Assembly (NCBI GenBank): GCA_029339195.1
Contig: JAPTJF010000142.1
Span: forward strand, 62,001-126,000
Length of the DNA: 64,000 nucleotides
Direction: 5' to 3'
Source: Micractinium sp. NFX-FRZ
Lineage: Eukaryota > Chlorophyta > Trebouxiophyceae > Chlorellales > Chlorellaceae
The notes under the pieces: model-generated
What the model was told of the DNA's origin: nothing
The model's input: only the letters and a program-made list of their open reading frames with translations
Databases searched by the model: none
Program-made: the position numbers and the translations under genes
Shown: positions 1 through 9,600 of the stretch, in pieces
How positions within the stretch are numbered: position 1 is the first letter of the stretch
How the letters are laid out: each line of letters begins with the position of its first letter

Positions 1-154
1 ACGCGAGGGGAGGATGGTGATAAAGACAACCAAACTGCAGAGCATAGGTCCAATAACATGCCGGGGGCAGATACACAGGTAACTTCGCCAGCCAGCCTGC
101 CTGCCCCGGCCCCGCCCCGGCCCGCCCCGGTCCCTCCCTCTCTTCCAGCCGCAC

Positions 155-1582
155 CAGCGCGGAGATGACATTGCCCAGCGCCGATAGGCTGAGGTTGATC
201 TTGCTGGCCTCCTTCAGTCGCTCCCCAGCCGCCCCCGTCTTGGACTGCCGCTCGCTGCCCGCCAGGTCAACCAAATTGAGCTTGCCCACTCGGATGCCGC
301 CGCCGGGGCCGCCGCTGCTGCTGCCAGGTGGCGACCCAGCCCCCGCTGCTGCCGCTGCGTCTGCTGCTTCAATAGTGATGGTGAACACGGAGTGGGAACG
401 GGAGGAGTCCTGGTTCATGAGCGTGGCGCCCACTGAGCGGTTGCGCTTGCCCGCCTGCGAGAGCGTACAAAATGCGGGGGCAGGCAGCAGCGAAATAGCT
501 TGCAGCAGCGAGCCACAAGCGCATACAGAAATGTATTCTGCATGCCTCCTCAATCAAACACCAGCAGCTTCCCGAAGTCGCCGCACCCACCAGCACCCAC
601 CGACACTACCACGGCAGCATCAGTCAGCACTAGCTCACCTCCAACACCGCCGCAATCTCGGCCTCGCTCTTCACCACAAAAGTATTGAGCCCCTTGACAT
701 ACAGCCCGCCGTCCCGCCCCTCGTGCAGGTCCAACCTGTTCTTGGGGTTCTGCATCAGGGCAGAGCAGGGCAGGCAGTCAGGAGCAAGGCTTGGCGCAGA
801 GGCACCCAGGCAAGAAGGTGGGCGGGCACGCATGCCTGCCAGGCTGGCAGGCTGCGTGTGCAGCGGCGGTGTGGGTGGGTTCAGCATGCCCCGAGGCTGG
901 TTGGCGGGGCAGCATTGGAACAGTTCCGTTATATCAAGCTGCGCCCCACTTGGTTGCAAGGCAGCAGTGCCACCAACTGCAGACTGTGTTGCCCCGCCCC
1001 CGATGGCCCCCGCCCGCGCCTGTCCCCGTCTGCTCGCGCCCTGCTCTCTGCAGGCCGGCAGCCGCCCACCTTGGACAGCAGGTCACGAATCTCCTCGTTG
1101 TAGATCTCCAGCATGCTGGCCCGCACCAGGAATGTCTGGTCCTGGCTGGCGCTGATGGCAGCAAAGATCTGGCCAAAGGTGCGGGGGATGATGCCCGCCT
1201 CGGGCGACAACTGGGTGCTACCGCCGCTGCCGCCATGGGGGGCATCGCCTGCCCCCGCCCCACCGCCGCTGCTGCTGCTGTAGCCCTCCATGGTGTGCGT
1301 CTTGCCTGTGCCAGTTTGGCCAAAGGCGAAGAGCGTGGCATTGTAGCCCGCCAGCGCGCTGTCCACCAGCTCCCGGGCGGTGGCATCATACACCGCCTGT
1401 TGACTGGCGTTGGGCCCAAAGGCGCAGTCAAAGGTGAAGGCGCGCGGCGCCTCGCCGGCACCCGCCGCCAGCACCACCTGCCCCGCGCCCTCGTCTACCG
1501 AAACAGCCAGCCGCTCGCCCGCCTCCCGCTGGTTGGGCGGTCGGCAGCGCACCGCCACGCGCACACACTCCCGGCCCGCCAT
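155..1582 (-). CDS. Kinesin-2-like motor domain, 5' part of gene (runs off window)
   Basis: Microtubule motor head, N-terminal part only. Three exons fit in phase: 1582-1070, 749-639 and 454-155, giving about 308 residues; the last intron leaves the window at base 1, so the C-terminal motor part, neck and stalk are not here. The start is the ATG at 1582, right before [15 protein letters not shown]. The P-loop [13 protein letters not shown] lies in exon 1, followed by [11 protein letters not shown] and [13 protein letters not shown]. Exon 2 reads [11 protein letters not shown]...GLYVKGL, and exon 3 holds the switch I motif NQDSSRSH and the start of switch II-linked [14 protein letters not shown]. 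The '[18 protein letters not shown]' block resembles kinesin-2 (KIF3/FLA10/KIF17) more than other classes; that subfamily call is inference. A Ser/Gly-rich insert follows the P-loop. The start codon is 200 bases from that of the divergent nucleoside hydrolase gene. Confidence 0.85.
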
Positions 1583-1782
1583 TGTAATAGTGGTGAGACG
1601 GGCGAATTGACAAATGTGATGGGAATCAAGCGCCGGTATGCACTTTTCTTGCCCAAGTACGTGGCGCCAGGTGGCCACCGTAAGAGGTAAGGCGGGTGAA
1701 GCTGTTGATGAAGGCGCCGCCAGCACATACCGACAGGATTAGACGTCTGGGTGACCGCGCTGCGGAGGCGGGGGCAATTCAA
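1583..1782. promoter_or_regulatory. Short divergent intergenic region, kinesin / nucleoside hydrolase
   Basis: Only 200 bases separate the start codons of the two divergent genes, so their promoters and 5' leaders must overlap here. No specific binding site was recognised. Confidence 0.4.
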
Positions 1783-4390
1783 ATGTCTTTTCCACTGTCC
1801 GCCGAAAGCAAGGCAGACGGCTCTCAGAAGTGGGACAAGAAGCAAATATGGCTAGACTGCGATCCAGGCCACGATGACGCGATGGCGCTGGTGCTGGCGG
1901 GTGCGCCGCCGCCGCTGCCCCACCACCGAGCTGCCACCTTGCGCCCGTCGCCCCCATGCTTTCTCCTTTCTCCCCGTCAGTCAGCACATTTTGTTCTTGC
2001 CAACAGCTTTGATTGTAACTGTCCCCCATGTCCACTACTGCCCCTGCCCTGCATCTGCTCCCCTCGACCACTCTGCTTGGTTTGCCCACCCTTGGTCGCC
2101 ATCCGTCTGCCACCCCTCTCTAGGCGCACCCTGCTCCAGCCTGCCTACTTTCCCTCACCCCACGACTCATTTCCTGCCCCATATCCCCTGCCAGGCCACA
2201 GCCCAGCGGTCAACCTGCTGGGCGTCTCCACCGTGGCAGGCAACCAGACAGTGGAAAAGGTGACAGACAATGCGCTGCGGGTGCTGGCGGCTGCCGGACT
2301 CCAGCACATTGACGTGGTTGCGGGCGCGTCACGCCCACTGCTGCGCCCCGCGCCCCTGCTGTGCGCGGAAATCCATGGAGAGAGCGGGCTTGACGGCCCA
2401 CTGGGCGGCCCCGTGCTGCCGCCCGCGCCGCACGCCGCGCTGCCTGGCAAGGCGCCTGTCGTCATGTTTGAACGCATTGCGGCAGCGCACCGCCAGCTGG
2501 TGGCCAGCGGGGCGGCGGATGCGCGAGTTCACCTGGTGGCGGTGGCAGCTCTGACAAACGTGGCGCTGCTGCTGGCGCTCTACCCAGAGGTGGTCGACAT
2601 GATAGCGGTGGGTGGAGCACATCAAGTATGCGTTTCCTTCTCATGAGCTTCTGTTCTGGTTGAAGACAATGGGCAGGGCTGTCTGGCGCTCTTTTCAGAG
2701 CCGGCAGACGTGAGGCTGACCATGGTCTAGTCTAGTCTTGACAGCATTCCACTGCAATGCATGCACAGCAAGCAGCCCCTGCCCAGATACAACCCAGAAT
2801 GGAGCTGGTGTGCACGTGCAGCAGCCCAATCACCGTGCATCTGGTCCTCCTTTCTATGCAGATCACCATCATGGGCGGCTGCCTGGGGGTGGGCAACACG
2901 GGGCCAGGTGCGCACGGATCGGCTGGCAGCGTACTTTCAGGGAGCAGTTTGCGTGCTTTTGAGCCGAGCAGCAAATGTTGGTGCATCAGTTGCCTTGTTT
3001 TCTGACACGGCTCTTCCTCCCCGCTCGTTGCCTGCAGTAATGGAGTTCAACATCCAGGTATGACGTTCACTTTCAAATGATACTGGAGGGGTGTTGTGTA
3101 CAAACCTTGAAGGCACACGCGGTGACTTTGCATGCATGCCCTCTCAGCAGGCTCGACATTCCATTCACTGTTTACATTTGCAACCCGTGGGCACTGCTGC
3201 TGCTGCTACCGCCGCCGCCCTGCAGACTGACCCCGAGGCGGCGAAAATAGTGTTTGAGAGTGGCGTGCGGCTGACCATGGTGCCTCTGGAGGTCTGTTCA
3301 ACAAAGGGAGCGCATGTGCGACGAGTCCGTGCGCGTATGTGTGGTCACTTACATGACTGAGAGCAGGCACTGTTTGCCAAGAGGTAGCATCAAGTGACCA
3401 GGCAGCTTCTTCAAAAAATCGCACATTGTGTGAGAGCTCAACAGTTCTGACGCCTGCCCGGGGCTGTGTGCCCAAATGTTGCACTCATGCCTGCCCCTGC
3501 CTTTTGCTTCCAGGTCACGCACACGGCGCTGGTCACAACAAGCATCCTGCAGCGGGTCAGAACGCACAGGCCCAGCACCTTCCTGCAGCTGACCACTGAC
3601 CTGCTCATGTTCTTTGCAGAGACATATCTAACAGGTGAATGAGGCACTTTGTGTGGAAGCAGCATGCTCTGCACCTCTGCAATGCACTGAATATGCAGCC
3701 CTGCGCACCCTCTGACTTCATTGCCTTGGCCATTGCCGCTTTGTTTCTCCCGCTCAGTGTTCAAAATGAAGGACCCGCCCCTTCATGACCCCTGCGCGGT
3801 GGCCTATGTTATTGCCCCGGAACTGTTCAAGGTGGGTCGGCTGGGCACGCCAGCTGGTCTGCTCAGCCTTCACATCAATGACAGTGTCTGTCAAGCTTTG
3901 TGATTGCTCCGGAAAGGGGGTTATGACTCGAGCAAGGTGGTTGATCATTCGAGGCCATCCTGGCGAAGTTGCAATAGAGCCTGAGAAAGCCTTTGGGGCC
4001 TTTTCCACGTGCCCTTTTCACAGACTGAGCTGCTCAGAGTAGATGTGGAGACGGGGTCGGCGCTGTGCTCTGGCCAGACGGTCACCGACATCTGGCACCA
4101 GAGCAAACTGCCAAAGAACTGCAACGTTTGCATGGTGTGTGCAAACCAAGTATTAAGATGCTTCGTGCAAGGATGGGGATGCAGAAGGTGCTCTGCAGAC
4201 TTACTTGCAGCTGCCGGCGCCCAAATCATTTCTGACTTCATGCCTATGCCTCTCTGCTTACTGCCTGCCTGCCTGCCCACTTGCGACTGCCCATGTGCAG
4301 GACATGGATGTTGACAAGTTCTGGGACATGATGACGGCAGCCATTCATGCAGCGGATTCTGTGTCACCCTTGAACAATGCCAACAGCTAG
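1783..4390 (+). CDS. Inosine/uridine-preferring nucleoside hydrolase
   Basis: Hydrolyses the N-glycosidic bond of ribonucleosides (uridine, inosine or similar) in nucleoside salvage. Nine exons join in phase: 1783-1900, 2195-2607, 2862-2907, 3038-3057, 3226-3291, 3514-3634, 3758-3831, 4024-4134, 4301-4390, giving 352 residues, the family's usual size. The N-terminal calcium-binding aspartate cluster DCDPGHDDAMALVLA (D25, D27, D31, D32) is present, then NLLGVSTVAGNQ, the MGG turn of ITIMGG, the VMEFNI...DPEAAK segment, and the C-terminal DPPLHDPCAVAYV with the conserved His-Asp. The ATG at 1783 was chosen because it is the last ATG before the motif and follows the divergent promoter. Exon 4 is only 20 bases, but its six residues match the family. 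Intron 2 holds a short copy of part of exon 5. Resembles plant URH-type hydrolases; substrate preference cannot be read from sequence. Confidence 0.92.
2697..2730 (+). repeat. Relic of nucleoside hydrolase exon 5 inside intron 2
   Basis: The stretch around 2708-2726 (GTGAGGCTGACCATGGT) matches exon 5 at about 3264-3280 (GTGCGGCTGACCATGGT) at 16 of 17 bases. It lies in intron 2, upstream of its source exon, and cannot be spliced in without a stop (TAG follows). Confidence 0.5.
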
Positions 4391-4787
4391 CATCTCCCAC
4401 CTGTCACCGTGAGCTTGGCTGCTACCGCCTAGCTGATCTGGCCATGGTCATGGTCATGGTCGGACGAGTTGAAATAACAAGTACATAATGACTCCGCCTT
4501 GGATCATAGAACAAAGAAGACTGTGTACGAGGGCATCAGAGCGGAGGATGTTGAACAAGACCGGGCAGTGCAGAGGGAAGTTACTGGGGAGGAGGCGTGA
4601 CGCATAGAAGAGATGAGGCGTACACAAAGGCTTGCAAGAAGTGACTCAGATACCAGAAGGTTGTGGTTTGGGCGCGGGACAGGGCACATCAGTCCAAGTC
4701 AGGCTCAGCAATGCACAAGTCAAGCTAGCAAGATCGTATGCATCTGTTGTGGAGTTAACACAACTGGCACCCTCTTGCGGCAGACAG

Positions 4788-5880
4788 TCAGTGGATGTAC
4801 ACGTTAAACAGGACTTTGCCTTGTGGGAATTCCGCCTCACTGTCAATGTGCTCAACCAATTCGTACTCGGTGGGTGGCAAGAAGGTGGAAAGTAGGGCGG
4901 CGGCTTCCCTACGCAGCACGTCCATGTCACGGTCTGCGCGGAAGGTAGAGGGAGGATACAGGTTAAACTGGAAGGGCAAGGTTGGCGTGTTCCTTCGAAC
5001 CCAGCACCTTCGAGTCCTGGCCAGTGTGTAGAGGGAGGGTTCAAGGCCAGTGCTGGGCTACATGGGTGGGGTTGGGGAGAAGGGGCAGGAGGTGTAACGG
5101 GCAGGGGCTAGGACTCGAATGTGTTTGCCGCCCGTCTGCACGGAAGTACCCTTCCGCCTCCACCCCACCCACCACCCCTGCACGCACCGTAGTCCCAACC
5201 ACCCTGCTGGAGGAGCCCCGACGGCAGGCAGAGTCCAATCACCTGCACAGCCAGGGGGTGGGAAACCTGAGTGCCGGCGGCTGTGGCGGTGGGGCGCCAG
5301 TGCCCAGGCCGGCACTGCAACACTACCAGGAGCAAGTGCGCCCGCACATGGCCAGCAGCACTGGAACTGCAACTGGCATCACCACTTGGCAGAAGAAGCC
5401 CGTGTTGCTGCGCTGGTGCTCATGCCGCCGGATGCGTTCCTGGAGGCCCTCTGAAAGCGTGTACCTGCAGCAGCAGAGGAGCCGAAATGGGGGCCATGCC
5501 TGATGGGCTGCATTGTGCGCTTCGGGCGGTGGGGTGCAGATGTTGACACCAGTGGGCCTGGCACCAAGGGGCAAGAAAGCACTTGGCATTCAAGCGGGTT
5601 GACAGGTGTGCGGAAGCGGCGACAGGCAGCAGGGCGCCATAAGGTAGACTGTAGTACCCCCCCAAACCCATCGGACCCCCCCCAGGACCTGCGCAGGAGG
5701 CAAAAGAAATATTCCGCAGGTAGATCCTGCCATGCCTCACCGCTGCTGCATCAAACGCTCCAGTGCTTCTGCCTTCTTTGCAGCAAAGCGGGACAGGTCG
5801 AGCGGTTCGCCGGGCGGCGGCCGCAGCCACCAGCTGCTGGTGTCTGCTACAAGCTCCAGCCGTGGATCCACAGCTGACAT
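4788..5880 (-). CDS. Unknown small protein, four exons
   Basis: I do not recognise this family. Four exons fit in phase: 5880-5741, 5464-5386, 5242-5188 and 4933-4788, for 139 residues. Junctions: ...LERLMQQ/RYTLSEGLQERIRRHEHQ, NTGFFCQ/VIGLCLPSG, GGWDY/DRDMDVLRREAAALLS; it ends FNVYIH. The protein is soluble-looking, with basic and acidic helices and no signal or membrane segment. The frame is open back to a TAG eight codons upstream of the chosen ATG, and beyond that TAG the same frame continues with about 33 plausible residues (starting CNLDTQCAAAVRAAHQRL). So the true start could be further upstream, through an exon not identified, or the gene could carry an in-frame stop. Intron donor after exon 2 (CAA/GTGGTG) is weak. 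It diverges from the kinase gene at 6601. Confidence 0.5.
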
Positions 5881-6600
5881 GGTTACAATGCCGTCTGGCA
5901 GCCACTATGTGGCCTGCCGAAGAAGAAGTGGTTGAATACGTTTGGTGCAGGACGGCAGACGCTGGTGGGCGGCGCGCACGGCGGCGGCGCACTGGGTGTC
6001 TAGGTTGCACACCTACAGCGCGCTGGTTACAAATCTTACGGCACATGCGCACCAAACTCCGCACCTCCCGTTGGAAGCAGGGGAGCGGAAGCTGGCTCCT
6101 CTAGGCAAGCGGTAGCTGCACCCGGGTTTCGTGCCTCTGCACACCTGTCTGTGATGAACGCAAGGAACGAACCCAGCATCCGTCATCGTTTGCCAAGAAA
6201 AAGATGCGTGGCCCGCCAGCTGGCGTGTCCAGGCGAGATGACAATGCTGTGAGCCTTTCCTTGCCCTGCCAATGTTCACTTGATGCTTGGAGATTGCGGG
6301 TAGCCTGTAGCACGACGCATCCGGCTCCGCCCAACTCGCCAGCAACCTCGCCAGCAACCAGCGGGCGTCGACACAGGTGGGCCCTTGGGGTCGCGATGCC
6401 TGGGACCTTAGGGACGCGATGCACCGCCAGAAGGCGGCCAGGGCTCACACAAGAGACTGCTGCATGCCGCGCCCGCTCATCACCGCCGCCACCGCCGCCG
6501 CATGCTACACAATGCACACACAAGGGTGCGCCGTGCACCCTGTGTTCTGCACCCTGCTGTGAACCTGTGGCCCTGCCGCCGCCTGCCTTGCGCGCAGATC

Positions 6601-9600
6601 ATGGGCGCGTGCGCCTCAACATGCCGGCAGTGGCAGGCGGAGGCGCAGAATGACGAGGAGGTTATGGCACCGCCGCCTGGGGCGCCAGCAGCCCACCGGC
6701 CGCAGCCACTGCCACTGCCCCCCAACTACGACCAACCCTTGAGCCCCCCCATGATGATTGGGCTTGCGGGGGGCCCGCTGACGGCAAACGGGAGCGTGAA
6801 GCACGCACATAGTGACCAGTTCTTCTTCCGTCAGGTGGGCTGTCCGCCAGGTAGACAAGTTGCGGTGCCAAGAGTTTGTACTGTGTGGGCAGTTGCTGTA
6901 GGGTGTGTGGTTGTGTGGGTGCCGACCAAGGAGTGGGCAGATATTGGGATGGTTTGTGGAGGTAGGGGGTCTTGGCCGTGGCAAGGAAGGGCGGCACCTG
7001 CTGATGGCAGCTGGGGCGACGTGCGGTACAGCAGTGGTGAGCGCTTTTGGGGGATGTACTCCTCCCCCACCTAGCGCCCAGCATCAACGTCAACACCATC
7101 ACATCTGGCGCCCGAATGTTCCCGCACTGCAGAGCCAGGAGCAGTCTATGGCGCATCTGGTCCGCCACCCACGCCTGCAGCCCTTCCCCCCGGCACTGGG
7201 CCAGTTCGGCCTGGGCTCTGCCTATGAGCCAATAAAGCTGCTGGGGCGCGGAGGCACCGGACAGACCTGGTGCGTGGGTTGTAATCGGGCTGTGTAAGCG
7301 GGTTGTGAAAGTGTCCCAGGCATGTTTGCACCTGAGGAGTCACCCTGCGTAGGGCGGGGCTTTGCCTCTCTGTGACTTGACTTTGCCGCTTGCTGCCCCG
7401 CTGCCCCCTCCCACAACCTCCCAGGCTCTGCCGAGAGGCAGACAGCGGCAAGCTGTATGCGCTCAAGATGCAGAGCCGCCCCATCCCCAAGAATACTGTG
7501 AGGCTCGCCTACAACGAAATCACGGTGAGCTTGCCTGCGCCAGCGCTGGTTTGTGGACAGAACCTTTGGGTGTCCGGTGGTCGCGTCGTTGTTCTGCTTT
7601 GCCTGGCATGGTGAGTATACTGCTGCTGTGTGTTCCCACAGAATGCCAAGGCCATGCCTCCTGCTGCCCTTTTCCCTTTGGCCTATCAGCCTGCCGTAGA
7701 CCAGCGCCTCGCCGCCGTCGCCCCTGTTTTCACACCACCTAAACCTTCACTCGCCCCACTCCTTGGCCCTGCCTTCTGTGCCTCCTTGCTGCTGCCTGCC
7801 TTGCAGATCACAGCCTCCACCGCCGTCGCCTCTGTGCACGCGACGCACATACGCGAGGCGATTCTGACGCCCTCGCACCTGGTGCTGGTTCTGGACTTTG
7901 AGGCGGGTGGCTCAGCAGCAGAGTTTGTGGCGCAGCAGGTGCGCTCACGACGTGTGTGTGTGTGTGTGCGTGTTTGTGTGTGTGCTTGGGGGAAGGGCAG
8001 GGGCCTTGGCGAGAGGAGGGCAGGGCTTGTCTTGGCCCTCAACAACAGACGGACAGTGCAGCTCGCTTGTTGTGAGTTAGTCAAGGAAGTCCGAGCAGGG
8101 CAGGGCACTGTCCTATACCTCTCTTTGCTGCCACGATGCCACTTCTGGAGCACTTGGCCTTGCCCGCCTTGCAAGCTGGGCGGCACGCTGCGCCCTCGCT
8201 CTCCCGATACATGCGCGCTTGCCGGCCTCCACATGCACATGCACAATCTGCGCATGGGCCGCTTTTGACCTGATGGCAGACAAGACTTTTGCTCTCGGAT
8301 CCCTGTGCCCACGCCCCTTCCTGCCTTCCTCCCCCTATTCTGCAGATCCCGCGCGTGGGTCGTGCTGACCTGATTGTTGACGAGGACTTTGCCCGCTATG
8401 CGTTCAGGCAGCTCGTGCTGGGCATGGAGCATCTCCATGACAACCGTAAGCAACGAACGGAGCACAGTTTTGTTTTCTCCAAGTGAAGACATGCTTTTGT
8501 ACAATTCAGCAACATCTCACCTGGTTGTTACTTGTTAGCAAGGATCTCCTGTAGTTTTACCTGCTTATTGATGATTAATGGTTCAACATTTCTTATTGTT
8601 TTTCTCGCAGATGTTGCCCACCGTGACATCAAGCTGGACAACACGCTGCTGGATGGGGAGAGGGTGCCCACCGTCAAGCTCTGTGACTTCCAGGTACACA
8701 GTTGCATTTCACCGCTTACAACTGCATATCGTTGCTTACCATTGCATTCAGTGTTTTCAAGTGCATTTCCTTGCTTGATATTGCAACGCATTGCTTACCT
8801 TGGCACATGCATGGGAACCAAGGCCCATGAGGGTGCAACCGGGCGCGGTTGAAACCCAGGTTGTGAGCTTTGCAAGCCTGTGTTGCATTCAGTCACTAAC
8901 CCGCTACGCTTGAAGAGCAGCCACAGCTTACCGCACGGATTTTCAGGTCAGCAGTAGAAGCCTGAGGGCCTGCCTGGCAGCTGGCGCTTGGACGTGCCCC
9001 CTCTGTGATCAGCTTTGACTGCGATTTGAATTGATTGTGTGTTTAAGTCACTGACCTGCAGTTTGCCAAGTACTGGGGCGCCCCGCGCCTTAAGAGAACA
9101 GCGACGCATCTCGGCACCGCAGTTTACATGTGAGGGGCTTGGGGGATCAGTCGGAGATAATGCCCCTGCCCTGCCTTGCCAGGGAAGTGCTATGCAGCAG
9201 CCTGCCAGCCAGGCACTGAGTCGCGCCCGCTCCCCTCATAACCAGCTGGCACTTGCCTACTTATGTGCCCACCGGCCGTGCAGCCCAGTGCTGTTCTGCT
9301 TTCAACATATCTGGTGTGAAATGTTTCTACATTGTCTTCCTTTGTAGGTCCCCTGAGCTCATTGAGAACCGGTCCACGCACGAGGCCTACGACCCTGTAG
9401 AGGTGGATGTGTGGGCCGCCGGCATCTGGTGAGAGGGACGGCACAAGAATTGGGAGCAAGGCAGGACATGTGTTGCTGCTGGCGCAACCCCAGGGTATCA
9501 GTCTGGCGCCGCGCAGGAGGGGCCAATGGGCAGCAACATGTCGTTTGCAAGCTACTGCCAGAGAGCTGCTCCTCTCACCTGGCTTGCTGCATTGCGTATT

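Noticed and set aside
165..1690. Long plus-strand open frames over the kinesin gene
   Set aside because: Shadows of the minus-strand motor exons in GC-rich DNA.
8898..8945. Weak similarity to kinase exon 7 inside intron 6
   Set aside because: Many gaps are needed for the match; not counted with the exon-edge relics.
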